Source: an uncultured Candidatus Melainabacteria bacterium
Lineage (GTDB): Bacteria; Cyanobacteriota; Vampirovibrionia; Gastranaerophilales; Gastranaerophilaceae
DNA: 64,000 nt
Direction: 5' to 3'
Assembly: GCA_934699705.1 (NCBI GenBank)
Contig: CAKUXD010000002.1
Coordinates: 51,177-115,176 of the forward strand
A program made the translations under genes and the position numbers. Positions 32,791 to 41,218 of this stretch are shown here, one piece after another (the first letter of the stretch is position 1; the number at the start of each line of letters is the position of its first letter). The notes beneath the pieces were generated by a model that worked only from the letters and a program-made list of their open reading frames with translations, made no database searches and was not told the origin of the DNA.

Positions 32791-33729
32791 TTAACCGAAT
32801 GTGTTGAATGTTTTTTCAACGTTCTTTTTAATTACGTTAGAAATAGATTCCATTTCAGTAGAAATTGCATTTTGTTCAGTATCTAATTGTTTCAATCTTA
32901 ATTCTAATTTTTTGTCTTGAGCTTGGATAACTGATGTTTGAGCATTAATTTCTTCCATTTGTTGTTGGTATAAATAGTTTTTGTAAATATATTCATTGTA
33001 TGCATCATTGTATGCATCGTTATCTGTAACTTGAGTTGTAACAATTGCGATTGAATCTAAGTTTAAGTCTTTACCATCTTGTTTACCACCATTTAAAGCA
33101 GCGATTCTGTTGTTTGCATCTCTTGTGATAGAAACTTCTGTCCAAACACCTGAGTTGTAAGTTGTTTTATCAGCTTGTCTGTAATAGTCAACAACACCTT
33201 CTTTACCATTAGCTGGTAATTGACTTTTTAAGTAGTATGTATATTGGTGAGCTGAACCGTTTTGTTTATCTGAATAATAAATATCTTCAGCTTTTAAAGA
33301 ATTATTACCAGTAGCTTTTTTCATTTCTTCTAAGATTTCAGCAGCTTTGTTTGTATTAGAACCAGCAATTAAAGTTAAACCATTAGCTTTGTATGTACCG
33401 TTTTGATTGCTTGCATTTGTAGTACCAATCTTTTGAGCAACAAATTCTTCTGCTGAATAAGTCCAAGAAATTGTAGCGCTTGTATCTTTACCAGTTACTT
33501 GGTTGAAAGTATAAGTATTACCAGCGTATGTGCAAGTGTAAACAGTTGTTTTATAAGTTTCAGTTGAAGGAGGAGTTGGAACTGATAAAGTCAACATGCT
33601 GTTATAGTAACTAGCAGATTGATTAGCCAATACTGTTCTTTGTTGGTTAATTTGTTGACCTTCATATTCAATGTTAGTCTTTCTTGCTGTTAAATTTAAA
33701 AATCTTGCTTGTGATGCTGCTAAACCCAT
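32791..33729 (-). CDS. Flagellin-architecture protein: conserved coiled-coil ends, variable middle
   Basis: 312 aa, no signal peptide. The N-terminus MGLAASQARFLNLTARKTNIEYEGQQINQQRTVLANQSASYYNSML is a long helix like the D0/D1 helix of axial proteins, and the C-terminal 85 residues (LYQQQMEEINAQTSVIQAQDKKLELRLKQLDTEQNAISTEMESISNVIKK) form a matching coiled coil. The 200 residues between are Thr/Asn/Tyr-rich beta-like sequence with little charge clustering. Helical ends around a variable core is how flagellins and hook proteins are built, though no flagellin motif is exact. I associate the MGLAASQARFLxLTARK family with Melainabacteria. A candidate sigma-28 promoter precedes it. It follows the flg operon convergently. 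It could be an alternative filament subunit or a secreted effector. Confidence 0.66.
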   Translation of the reverse strand: MGLAASQARFLNLTARKTNIEYEGQQINQQRTVLANQSASYYNSMLTLSVPTPPSTETYKTTVYTCTYAGNTYTFNQVTGKDTSATISWTYSAEEFVAQKIGTTNASNQNGTYKANGLTLIAGSNTNKAAEILEEMKKATGNNSLKAEDIYYSDKQNGSAHQYTYYLKSQLPANGKEGVVDYYRQADKTTYNSGVWTEVSITRDANNRIAALNGGKQDGKDLNLDSIAIVTTQVTDNDAYNDAYNEYIYKNYLYQQQMEEINAQTSVIQAQDKKLELRLKQLDTEQNAISTEMESISNVIKKNVEKTFNTFG

Positions 33730-33757
33730 AACGATACCCTTTATTAATTAACTTATT

Positions 33758-33762
33758 TCCCT
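33758..33762 (-). promoter_or_regulatory. Possible CsrA-binding GGA site in leader
   Basis: The minus-strand leader of the flagellin-like gene reads TCAGGGAAAT, an ANGGA match, about 30 bases before the ATG. B. subtilis CsrA represses flagellin through such sites, and fliW-csrA are in this window. One short motif only. Confidence 0.25.
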
Positions 33763-33772
33763 GACAAGCTAT

Positions 33773-33800
33773 TTATCGGCACAAAACCATGTATTCTTTA
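33773..33800 (-). promoter_or_regulatory. Sigma-28 (FliA)-like promoter
   Basis: Minus-strand GCCGATAA (33773-33780), the exact sigma-28 -10 consensus, with TAAA (33797-33800) upstream at 16-base spacing (consensus TAAA-N15). It lies 44 bases before the start of the flagellin-like gene. GCCGATAA also occurs by chance inside three genes elsewhere, but this is the only one in an intergenic region facing a gene. Confidence 0.6.
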
Positions 33801-33876
33801 GGGTTTTGGCATGTTTTGTTACATTAGTTTACATTTTTTGTAGTAAAATATATTTGTAAGGAATAAGGATTATTTT

Positions 33877-34578
33877 ATGAGCGGAAAACAACCTGAATAT
33901 CAAACATATAAGCGTTATAAAAAGCAAAAAGATGTAACAGCACAAAATATCTTAACAGTTTTTACAACTACATTTTTAATTATGCTTGTATTTTTCATTG
34001 GTGCAGCAAGACACATGACACCAAATGTTGATGTTGCAATTGGCGAAGACAGTGCAACTGACGCAAAAGAAACAGGTTTAGGCGTTAAGGGATTTATTGA
34101 TAATAGACTTAAAGCTATTCAATCAGAAGATTCTGATTCTTTTGTGAAAAAAATTGAAGAAAAAAAACTATCCAAATTTGACGAAGACGACGAAAACGAA
34201 TATTTTTCAAAAGATTTAGAAGAAAAAGTTAAAATTCCAGTAAAAAAAGTTAAACAAGAAGTTGAAAAATTTCAAAAAGAGGTTGTGGAAATGCCTCCAA
34301 AACCTATCGTTCAGCCTCAAAAACAAATTGAAACCCCTATTGCAACACCAGTTGTAACAAATATTAAAGTTGTTGTTGGAAGTTATTCTTCAATAGATCA
34401 GGCAAAAGTTGCACAATCAATTTTGCAAGAAGCAGATTTAGGCGTTACACCTTTTGTAAAAAACATTCAAGGTATGTACACCTTGCAAGTAGGTTCGTTT
34501 TCATCTGAACAAAAGGCTCAATCTTTAGCAAATGAACTTTTAAAAAATAATTTTCCAGCAAGAATTATTAAAAACTAA
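33877..34578 (+). CDS. Membrane-anchored SPOR-domain protein
   Basis: 233 aa. One N-terminal membrane helix (about 30-52, LTVFTTTFLIMLVFFIGAA) with a basic cytosolic start, a charged linker, a Pro/Gln-rich stretch, then a SPOR domain (about 165-233: IKVVVGSYSSIDQAKVAQSILQEADL ... YTLQVGSFSSEQKAQSLANELLKNNFPARII). SPOR domains bind denuded glycans at septa, as in FtsN and DamX. It is probably a cell-division or cell-wall remodelling protein. PfkB kinase gene follows after nine bases. Confidence 0.88.
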   Translation: MSGKQPEYQTYKRYKKQKDVTAQNILTVFTTTFLIMLVFFIGAARHMTPNVDVAIGEDSATDAKETGLGVKGFIDNRLKAIQSEDSDSFVKKIEEKKLSKFDEDDENEYFSKDLEEKVKIPVKKVKQEVEKFQKEVVEMPPKPIVQPQKQIETPIATPVVTNIKVVVGSYSSIDQAKVAQSILQEADLGVTPFVKNIQGMYTLQVGSFSSEQKAQSLANELLKNNFPARIIKN

Positions 34579-34587
34579 GGAGAAAAA

Positions 34588-35640
34588 ATGTTTAATATAG
34601 TAACCATTGGTAGCGCGACCATTGACGTTTTCGTAAAATGTGATGACGCGAATATTGTTTCTGTGCAATCAACAGATAAAAAATCAGAATTTATGAGTTA
34701 CAAATATGGTTCAAAAATAGACATTACAGATTTTGATACAAAAGTCGGCGGTGGCGGAGTTAATACTGCAATAAATTTCGCAAACTTAGGCTATAACACA
34801 TCTGCAATATTCAAATGTGGTGAAGATTTTTATGCACATGGAGTTTTAAACTACTTAAAAGATAAAAATTTAGATTTATCAAATATTATTCAAACTCCAA
34901 AAACTTCAACAGGTTTTTCTGTAATTTTAGTAAGTTTTCAAGGCGATAGAACTGTTTTAGCACATCGTGGCGGAAACGGTGAAATTAAGAAAGACGATAT
35001 TAACTGGGACGCAATAAAACAAGCCAAATTTTTATATTTAGCACCTTTAAACGGAAAATCAACTAAAATTTTAGAACCAATAGTTGAGTTTGCACATAAA
35101 AATGATGTTAAAATCTGTGTAAACGCAGGTTCTTCTAGTCTTAAAAAAGGATTTGACTACATGAAACATATCCTTGAAGATGCTCAAATTGTTGTTATGA
35201 ACAAGGAAGAAGCTCAAATGTGTACAGGAATTGTAGTTCGACCTAATACAGCAGAAGAAGATTTTTCAAAAGAAAAAATTCACCCAGATATTATTAAAAT
35301 GTTGAAAAAATTAAAAGTTCAAGACTATCAACTTATTGTTATAACAGATGGTGGAAAAGGCGCTTATGCTTATGCAAAAGACAAAATATATTTTGCACCA
35401 ATATTTCCTAGCAAGGTTGTTTCAACACTTGGTGCGGGAGATGCTTTTGCGTCAACTCTTTGTGCAACTCTCCATGCCAAAAATACCGACATTTGCAAAG
35501 CCTTAACTTACGCATCTGTAAATTCAAGTTCTGTTGTTTCAAATTTTGGTGCAACAGAAGGACTTTTAAAATTTGAAGAAATTGAAGAAAAATTAAAAGA
35601 ATATCCTGAATATAAGTGTGAAGTTTTTGAAAATATCTAA
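34588..35640 (+). CDS. PfkB/ribokinase-family sugar or nucleoside kinase
   Basis: 350 aa. N-terminal TIGSATIDVFVKCDD, GGGGVNTAINFANLGYNTSAIFKCGEDFYAHGVLNYLKDKNLDLSNI (GGG-x-N-A motif), and C-terminal LIVITDGGKGAYAYAKDKIYF followed by VVSTLGAGDAFASTLCATLHA with the catalytic Asp of GAGDAF. It phosphorylates a carbohydrate or nucleoside using ATP; the substrate cannot be read. Shares a transcript with the SPOR protein, ends at a strong terminator. Confidence 0.9.
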   Translation: MFNIVTIGSATIDVFVKCDDANIVSVQSTDKKSEFMSYKYGSKIDITDFDTKVGGGGVNTAINFANLGYNTSAIFKCGEDFYAHGVLNYLKDKNLDLSNIIQTPKTSTGFSVILVSFQGDRTVLAHRGGNGEIKKDDINWDAIKQAKFLYLAPLNGKSTKILEPIVEFAHKNDVKICVNAGSSSLKKGFDYMKHILEDAQIVVMNKEEAQMCTGIVVRPNTAEEDFSKEKIHPDIIKMLKKLKVQDYQLIVITDGGKGAYAYAKDKIYFAPIFPSKVVSTLGAGDAFASTLCATLHAKNTDICKALTYASVNSSSVVSNFGATEGLLKFEEIEEKLKEYPEYKCEVFENI

Positions 35641-35650
35641 TAAATTCAAT

Positions 35651-35690
35651 AAAAAGGCGGTCGATGAAAATTTTCATCGACCGCCTTTTT
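35651..35690. terminator. Bidirectional terminator
   Basis: A perfect 40-base palindrome, with GGCGGTCGATG in each arm, starting AAAAA and ending TTTTT. It serves the PfkB gene and the convergent GGDEF gene. Confidence 0.93.
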
Positions 35691-35706
35691 AAATTCGTTA
35701 AAAATC

Positions 35707-36588
35707 TTAAAATTCTAAGTTAATTTGAGAGAATTGAACGATTTTATTTTTACCACGTTTTTTTGCATTATACAAAGCATGTTCTGCATATCTAATAATT
35801 GTATTTGCATCTTCATCAACATTTTTCAAGCAAGGGTACGTTGAAATACCACCTGAAACTGTAATAGGGTGTCTTTCTTCTTCACCTGCTGGAATAAATT
35901 CCATTTTTTCAATATCACGTCTGAAACGTTCTGCAAATAAAAACGCGTTATCTTCAGATGTATTTGGAAGAATTACGATAAATTCTTCATCGCCATAACG
36001 AGTTAAAACATCTTCTTTTCTAATCATTTGTTTCAATTTATCAGACATGTTTCTTAAAAGAACATCGCCCCATTCATAGCCATACATATCGTTTACAACT
36101 TTAAAGAAGTCGATATCAAATAATAAGCATGACAATGGAGTTTTGTAACGTCTTGCACGAGAAATTTCTGCATCTAAGCGTTCTTGTAAATATTTTCTGT
36201 TATGAAGTCCTGTTAATTCATCTGTTGTTGAAACTTCATTGATTTTGTCATGGTATTCTTTGATTTTCAATAAAGAATTAATTCTAACAACTAAAATATC
36301 CTTGTTAATTGGTTTTTGGATATAATCATAACTCATCGCTCTGATAGTAACATCATTAATAACATCGCCAACAAATAATACTGGCACTTTAAACTTTGTT
36401 GTCATCAAGATATCTTTTAGATTTGGAACATCTTCAATAATCAATAAAGAAGGATTTAAAAGTTCATATTCTTTCAAATCATTAGACAATTCAACTCTAA
36501 TATCAATTTCTTCAATATTATCTAAGTGTTCAAGTGTATCCTTGATATCAGATTGTTTTTTAGTTGTATAGATAATTACGTTTCTCAT
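35707..36588 (-). CDS. Response-regulator-like GGDEF protein with altered signature
   Basis: 293 aa. Residues 1-112 look like a degenerate receiver (LLIIEDVPNLKD; the usual phospho-Asp spacing is disturbed; QKPINKD keeps the Lys). GGDEF domain about 120-285: STTDELTGLHNRKYLQERLDAE, LLFDIDFFKVVNDMYGYEWGDVLLR, then TRYGDEEFIVILP. The signature is G-D-E-E-F instead of G-G-[D/E]-E-F, and the usual His in the GHxxGD loop is Tyr. Diguanylate cyclase activity may be reduced or lost; it may instead bind c-di-GMP or GTP. Pairs conceptually with the HD-GYP regulator at 17.8 kb. Confidence 0.88.
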   Translation of the reverse strand: MRNVIIYTTKKQSDIKDTLEHLDNIEEIDIRVELSNDLKEYELLNPSLLIIEDVPNLKDILMTTKFKVPVLFVGDVINDVTIRAMSYDYIQKPINKDILVVRINSLLKIKEYHDKINEVSTTDELTGLHNRKYLQERLDAEISRARRYKTPLSCLLFDIDFFKVVNDMYGYEWGDVLLRNMSDKLKQMIRKEDVLTRYGDEEFIVILPNTSEDNAFLFAERFRRDIEKMEFIPAGEEERHPITVSGGISTYPCLKNVDEDANTIIRYAEHALYNAKKRGKNKIVQFSQINLEF

Positions 36589-36644
36589 AGTATCTCCTAA
36601 TATTTAAGATAATTATATCAAAGTGATTTCAAAAAAGCAACAAC

Positions 36645-37256
36645 CTATTTTGAAAGAACAAATATTGACTCTTCTGCAAATAGGGAACTTACATTTTTAA
36701 CAAAAATTCCGCGTTTTTGTTTACCATTTGTAAAATACATTGCTTTTAAAATTTTTATATCATTTTTTTTAGCATATTCAAAGAAGTCGTTAATTGTAAG
36801 CAAGTGAATGTTTGGAGTATCATACCATTCAAAAGGTAATCTTTTGGATTTTGGCATTTTTCCTTTAAACAATAAATATAATCTTACTTTCCAATATGCA
36901 AAATTTGGAACACTTACGACAACTTTTTTACCGACTCTAAGCATTTCTTTTATAACAAAATCTGGTTTTTCGGTAGATTGAAGTGTGCTATTTAAAATCA
37001 CATAATCATATTCTTTGTCGCTAAACTGCATTAAGCCTTCGTCAATATCGCCTTGAATTGTGCTTACACCCTGTTGAATACTTTCAATAACGCTGTTTTG
37101 GTTAATTTCAATACCTTTACCAGATACATTTTTTGTGTCCTTGAGCATTTTTAACAAAGTGCCATCACCACTACCCAAATCCAAGACCTTTGAATTTTCA
37201 TCAACAAGACTTACTATCGTTGAGTAATTAACGTGTAAAGTCGATTTATTTTCCAT
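36645..37256 (-). CDS. metW: MetW-like methyltransferase-fold protein
   Basis: 203 aa from ATG 37256 (GGAGATTAC ahead), overlapping the yihY stop by 11 bases. SAM-binding motif SKVLDLGSGDGTLLKMLKD, then GKGIEIN, DIDEGLMQFSDKEYDYVILNSTLQSTEKPDFVIKEMLRVGKKVVVSVPNF and PFEWYDTPNIHLLTINDFFE, the MetW pattern. In Proteobacteria MetW partners MetX in methionine synthesis; metX is not adjacent here, so the role may differ. Family assignment is good. Confidence 0.85.
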   Translation of the reverse strand: MENKSTLHVNYSTIVSLVDENSKVLDLGSGDGTLLKMLKDTKNVSGKGIEINQNSVIESIQQGVSTIQGDIDEGLMQFSDKEYDYVILNSTLQSTEKPDFVIKEMLRVGKKVVVSVPNFAYWKVRLYLLFKGKMPKSKRLPFEWYDTPNIHLLTINDFFEYAKKNDIKILKAMYFTNGKQKRGIFVKNVSSLFAEESIFVLSK

Positions 37257-38097
37257 TTGTAATCTCCAAACGATTATAAACCTGAGAGTTAATTTCAGCC
37301 CCAACAAGAATTAGTAATGACGTATAATACAGCCACACCATAAGTACAGCAAACGCACCAATAGTACCATACACAAAGTTATACGTATGTAAACTATTTA
37401 CATAAATCGAAAAACCCCAAGAACCTAACAACCAAGAAATTGAAAAGAAAAATGTCCCTGGAACAGTACTTTTGAGTTTTAACAATTCTGGGCCTTTTAA
37501 ATCTGGTAACAAATAATATTGTAAAAATGCCATTATGTATAATGCAATAAAGGCAATAGGCCAACGTAAGAACAACCACATTGAAGCAACATCTTCGCCT
37601 AAATTCAAATATGCGACACAGAAATTCAAGAAAACTTTTCCAAAGATGATTAAGTTTATTGTTATAAATAAAACGGCAGTATTTACACAAACCATTAAAA
37701 ACGCCATTATTCTGGTATAAACAAAGGAACGCGTTTCACTAATTTTGTAAGCTCTGTTTAACCCTTTAGATATAATCGCCAACATATTTGTTGTTAAAAA
37801 CAACGTAATAACAAAACCTAAAGCTGCCCAATAACCGCCTTTTGAATAGAAAATAACCTCTCTTAAAACAGTTTGAATTAACCCCATCGAATCCCCTGGC
37901 ATAATTGAGGACATAAAAACAAAAATAGGTCTTAAAAATTCATGTTTTCCTGCCCAACCAAAAACGCCCGTTAAAAAAAGCATTAAAGGAAAAATTCCAA
38001 GGCAACTCATATAACTCATTTCCGAAGCCATTCCAAAAAAGTCGTTTCCGACCATTGATTTTATTAGTCTTTTTAAATAAACTATTGCCTTTTTCAT
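37246..38097 (-). CDS. YihY/BrkB-family inner membrane protein
   Basis: 283 aa with six membrane helices. The segments FFGMASEMSYMSCLGIFPLMLFLTGVFGW, RPIFVFMSSIMPGDSMGLI, YWAALGFVITLFLTTNMLAIISKGLNRAYKISETRSFVYTR and GTIGAFAVLMVWLYYTSLLILVGAEINSQVYNR follow the YihY (Pfam Virul_fac_BrkB) pattern. It was once mistaken for RNase BN; function remains unclear. It starts overlapping the nrnA stop and overlaps metW at its end, so nrnA-yihY-metW form an operon. Confidence 0.88.
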   Translation of the reverse strand: MKKAIVYLKRLIKSMVGNDFFGMASEMSYMSCLGIFPLMLFLTGVFGWAGKHEFLRPIFVFMSSIMPGDSMGLIQTVLREVIFYSKGGYWAALGFVITLFLTTNMLAIISKGLNRAYKISETRSFVYTRIMAFLMVCVNTAVLFITINLIIFGKVFLNFCVAYLNLGEDVASMWLFLRWPIAFIALYIMAFLQYYLLPDLKGPELLKLKSTVPGTFFFSISWLLGSWGFSIYVNSLHTYNFVYGTIGAFAVLMVWLYYTSLLILVGAEINSQVYNRLEITNGK

Positions 38098-39062
38098 TCC
38101 AAACCTTGTTTTTTAATTTGCTCAAGAAGTTTTTTCACACAAGAAGACGCAGAGCCTTTAAGTACGCAACCTGCGGCAAACTTATGTCCGCCACCGTTAA
38201 ATTCAGAACAAACTTCTGCAACATCAAGAGTTTTACTTCTCATAGAAACTTTAAACATTTTATTGTCAATTTCCTTCAAAATAAACGCAATTTCTGTTGT
38301 ATCAATTGCTCTAAGTTTTTCAACAAGACCTTCTGTAAAATCTTCTCCACCGCCAAATTTTTCAACATCTTTTTTATAAACTGTTATATAAGCAATTTTG
38401 TCCTTCGCACGAAATTCAGCTTTATTCACGCAATGAGCCTGAAACATTACAACATTTTTTGATTTCATTTCATAACAATGTTTATAGATTTTTTGAGGTT
38501 TTGCGCCTAGTTTAACCAATTTAGACGCTATTTTTAGAGCTAAGGCACTTGTATTATCAAATCTAAACCCACCAGTATCTGTTAAAATTGCCGTATATAT
38601 AGCTTCTGCAATATTTTCGTCCATTTGCCAACCATGATTTTCCGCAATCTTAAACAAAACTTCGCCCGTTGAACTTGCATCACCTTCTACATATCTAATA
38701 TTTGCATCATAATTGTTCGTTTTGTGATGGTCAATCGCAACTTTTATAATAGCTTTTTCATAAAAAACTTGTGCATCAAAAATTCGGTCTAACGCAGCTA
38801 CATCAACTAATATTACCATGTCATATACGCGTGAATTATCAAATTCACTAACATGTTTTACATCTTTTACGCCTTTCAAATATTCATACATTTTAGGCAC
38901 TTTTGAAATAACCATCATTTCTGGTTTTTTCTTATATTTGTTATAAATTAAATCCCTTAAAGCCAGCATTGAGCCTAATGTGTCGCCATCAGGATTTACG
39001 TGCGATATAATTAATATATTTTTTGAAATTTTTATGCTATTATCTAAATTCAAATGTTCCAT
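38094..39062 (-). CDS. nrnA: DHH-family oligoribonuclease / pAp phosphatase (NrnA-like)
   Basis: About 322 aa from ATG 39062; a longer frame to 39248 is rejected because it would overlap the divergent DciA-like gene and reads as low-complexity. DHH motifs: ILIISHVNPDGDTLGSMLAL (DxD), VILVDVAALDRI, KVAIDHHKTNN (DHH), YTAILTDTGGFRFDNT; DHHA1 C-terminus with AGLVEKLR and FNGGGHKFAAGCVL (GGGH). It degrades nano-RNAs and pAp. There is no Shine-Dalgarno; TATAAT ends six bases before the ATG, so the mRNA is probably leaderless. Confidence 0.91.
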   Translation of the reverse strand: MEHLNLDNSIKISKNILIISHVNPDGDTLGSMLALRDLIYNKYKKKPEMMVISKVPKMYEYLKGVKDVKHVSEFDNSRVYDMVILVDVAALDRIFDAQVFYEKAIIKVAIDHHKTNNYDANIRYVEGDASSTGEVLFKIAENHGWQMDENIAEAIYTAILTDTGGFRFDNTSALALKIASKLVKLGAKPQKIYKHCYEMKSKNVVMFQAHCVNKAEFRAKDKIAYITVYKKDVEKFGGGEDFTEGLVEKLRAIDTTEIAFILKEIDNKMFKVSMRSKTLDVAEVCSEFNGGGHKFAAGCVLKGSASSCVKKLLEQIKKQGLE

Positions 39063-39068
39063 TTCTTG

Positions 39069-39097
39069 ATTATAACACAAAACAAAAAACGAGTTAA
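39069..39097 (-). promoter_or_regulatory. Promoter giving a leaderless nrnA mRNA
   Basis: Minus-strand TTAACT (39092-39097), 17-base spacer, perfect TATAAT (39069-39074), then exactly six bases to the ATG. The start point would coincide with the start codon. The -35 lies against the divergent gene start at 39100. Confidence 0.6.
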
Positions 39098-39099
39098 AT

Positions 39100-39438
39100 A
39101 TGGCTAAAAAGGTTTTATATACAAATTTTGAAGGTATTGATGAAACAATTTCAAAAATGCTTGAAGATAAAGATTTCAAAAAAGCTATAACAAAAACAAA
39201 TCTGTTTAAGTTTTGGAAAAATGTTGTCGGGGAAAAATTCAAAACCAACTCAAAACCTTATTCTATGACAGCAAATTCGGTTATGGTCATCGCATGCAAA
39301 AATTCTGCAGTCGCACAAGAACTTATGCTTAGAAAAACCAAAATTTTAAAAGATTTTGAACCGTATTTAAAGTCCTTAAAAATGAACGTAAAAGATTTAC
39401 GTTTCGACGTAAAACGCTGGGTTGAAGAAGAAGAATAA
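39100..39438 (+). CDS. DciA-like (DUF721) protein
   Basis: 112 aa. Core FKFWKNVVGEKFKTNSKPYSMTANSVMVIACKNSAVAQELMLRKTKILKDFEPYL and VKDLRFDVKRW match DUF721 (W..VvG...a..t.P....g.L.v....s.waqeL...k..il..l......i..i.f). DciA loads the replicative helicase DnaB in bacteria that lack DnaC/DnaI. It lies divergent from nrnA with only 37 bases between, and convergent with the sigma-factor gene. Confidence 0.8.
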   Translation: MAKKVLYTNFEGIDETISKMLEDKDFKKAITKTNLFKFWKNVVGEKFKTNSKPYSMTANSVMVIACKNSAVAQELMLRKTKILKDFEPYLKSLKMNVKDLRFDVKRWVEEEE

Positions 39439-39443
39439 CGCGA

Positions 39444-40445
39444 TTAAGCGCCAAAATAATTTTTTAAACCAATTGTAAGATTTTCATTTTTACAAAGTTT
39501 TTTAAGTTTAGAAATAGCCCTATTTTCAATTTGGCGAATTCTTTCTCGCGAAACGCCATAATGAGAACCTATTTCATCTAATGTTTTCTTTTCACCATTG
39601 CTATCTAAGCCATAACGCATGATTAAAACATCACGTTCTTTTGGCATTAATTGGCTCAACATTTTTTGAATATCTTCAAGCATACTCTCTTGAGTTACTC
39701 GAGAATCAGGAGTTTCAGTTGATTCGTCAACAATGTAGTCTGCAATTTTTGTAGAATCTTCCTTCTTATTAGCTGGCGCTTCAATACTAATTGTAGATTG
39801 CGCAGATTTACAAATTTGCGTAAGTTTAGAAACAGAAATTCCTAAACGGTATGCTATTTCTTGTTTTGTAGGATTTCTGCCTAATTCAGTTGTTAAATCA
39901 AGAGTTGTTTTTTTAATTTTATTCAAAGATTCAATCATGTGAATAGGTAATCTTATAGCGCGCGCTTTATCAGCAATAGCACGAGTTATAGACTGTTGAA
40001 CCCACCAGGTTGCATAAGTTGAAAACTTATATCCTTTTTCATAGTCAAATCTTTCTGCGGCCTTCATTAAACCAATATTACCTTCTTGAATTAAATCCAA
40101 GAAAGACAAGCCTCGCCCGATATATTTTTTTGCGATACTAACAACTAAACGTAAATTAGCATTTACCAAAATATTTTTCGAAAATTCACATTTTTCATTT
40201 TTAATTTTTTTAGCAACATCAAGTTCTTCTTCTGCTGAAAGCAAAGGAATTTTACCGATTTGTTGTAAATAAATTCTAACAGAATCATCTGTACTTACAG
40301 AATTTAAACTTTCTTGAACTTTGGGATCTTCCACATTGTCAAGAATATTTTCTTCGTCTTCATCTTCGGCCTGAAGACTATGAAAATCAACGCCTTCTTC
40401 CGAAATTTCATCTATTAATTCAAATTGTTCTGTTTTTTCACTCAT
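39444..40445 (-). CDS. Sigma-70 family RNA polymerase sigma factor (RpoD-like)
   Basis: 333 aa. Acidic N-terminal 50 residues in place of region 1.1. Region 1.2 DSVRIYLQQIGKIPLLSAEEE; region 2 NANLRLVVSIAKKYIGRGLSFLDLIQEGNIGLMKAAERFDYEKGYKFSTYATWWVQQSITRAIADKARAIRLPIHMIE; region 3; region 4 KERDVLIMRYGLDSNGEKKTLDEIGSHYGVSRERIRQIENRAISKLK. Every -10 and -35 contact segment matches primary sigma factors. Whether it is the housekeeping sigma or a group 2 factor cannot be decided here. Promoters of TTGACA/TATAAT type in the window fit its specificity. Confidence 0.92.
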   Translation of the reverse strand: MSEKTEQFELIDEISEEGVDFHSLQAEDEDEENILDNVEDPKVQESLNSVSTDDSVRIYLQQIGKIPLLSAEEELDVAKKIKNEKCEFSKNILVNANLRLVVSIAKKYIGRGLSFLDLIQEGNIGLMKAAERFDYEKGYKFSTYATWWVQQSITRAIADKARAIRLPIHMIESLNKIKKTTLDLTTELGRNPTKQEIAYRLGISVSKLTQICKSAQSTISIEAPANKKEDSTKIADYIVDESTETPDSRVTQESMLEDIQKMLSQLMPKERDVLIMRYGLDSNGEKKTLDEIGSHYGVSRERIRQIENRAISKLKKLCKNENLTIGLKNYFGA

Positions 40446-40483
40446 AAAATCTACCTTTAATCATGTTATTCCACAAAAAAGAA

Positions 40484-41218
40484 TTATTTAACATTCTTCT
40501 GTCTAACTGCTTCAAAAATAATTATACTCAAAGCGTTAGAAACATTTAAGGAGTTAAAATCATTCATCATTGGAATTTTAATCTGAAAATCTGATAATTT
40601 AATTATAGATTTTGAAACACCTGCATGCTCTGCACCCATTACAAGTACAAAATTCATGTCCGTATAATTTATATCATAATAATTATCTTTTGCATCTGCT
40701 TCTGCCGCAATTACCCACCAGTTTTTTTCTTGTAACCTTTGTAATGCACTAACTGGGCTATTGACTTTAATGATTGGGATATGATTAACCGCTCCAGCTG
40801 ACGTTTTTTCAACAATTGAATTAATCTGCACACTACGTCTTGACGGAATCATGATTGCATCGACACCTGCACAAACGCAAGTTCTAATTATTGCACCTAA
40901 ATTATGAGCATCTTCAACCCCATCAAGCATAACGATTGAAGCATTTGTATGTTCTTTTGCCAGAAAATCTTCTAATTCTGTGTACTTAATTGGAGATGTA
41001 AACGCAACCACACCCTGATGATTAAACTCTGCGTATTGAGAAAATTTTTCTTTTGCAACAAATTGAAAAACAATTCCGTTTTTCTGTGCTAATTCTTTAA
41101 TTCTGGAAATTTTTCCGTCTGTATGAATACTGTTAGAAATTAAAATTTTATTAATTTCTCGGTTTGCTGACTCTAAAGCCTCAAGCACAGAGTTTTTGCC
41201 GTAAATTATATCTTCCAT
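40484..41218 (-). CDS. rlmB: TrmH/RlmB-type 23S rRNA 2'-O-methyltransferase
   Basis: 244 aa from ATG 41218, overlapping the nadA stop (TAATG). Substrate-binding domain DIIYGKNSVLEALESANREINKILI; SPOUT domain ASIVMLDGVEDAHNLGAIIRTCVCAGVDAIMIPSRRSVQINSIVEKTSAGAVNHIPI, then NFVLVMGAEHAGVSKSIIKLSDFQIKIPMMNDFNSLNVSNALSIIIFEAVRQ with the three SpoU motifs. Family members methylate G2251 of 23S rRNA; specificity here is by similarity. A TTG three codons upstream is less likely. Confidence 0.9.
   Translation of the reverse strand: MEDIIYGKNSVLEALESANREINKILISNSIHTDGKISRIKELAQKNGIVFQFVAKEKFSQYAEFNHQGVVAFTSPIKYTELEDFLAKEHTNASIVMLDGVEDAHNLGAIIRTCVCAGVDAIMIPSRRSVQINSIVEKTSAGAVNHIPIIKVNSPVSALQRLQEKNWWVIAAEADAKDNYYDINYTDMNFVLVMGAEHAGVSKSIIKLSDFQIKIPMMNDFNSLNVSNALSIIIFEAVRQKNVK

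Noticed and set aside
39063..39248. N-terminal extension of nrnA
   Set aside because: It overlaps the divergent DciA-like gene and its promoter and is low-complexity sequence; the DHH domain begins after ATG 39062.
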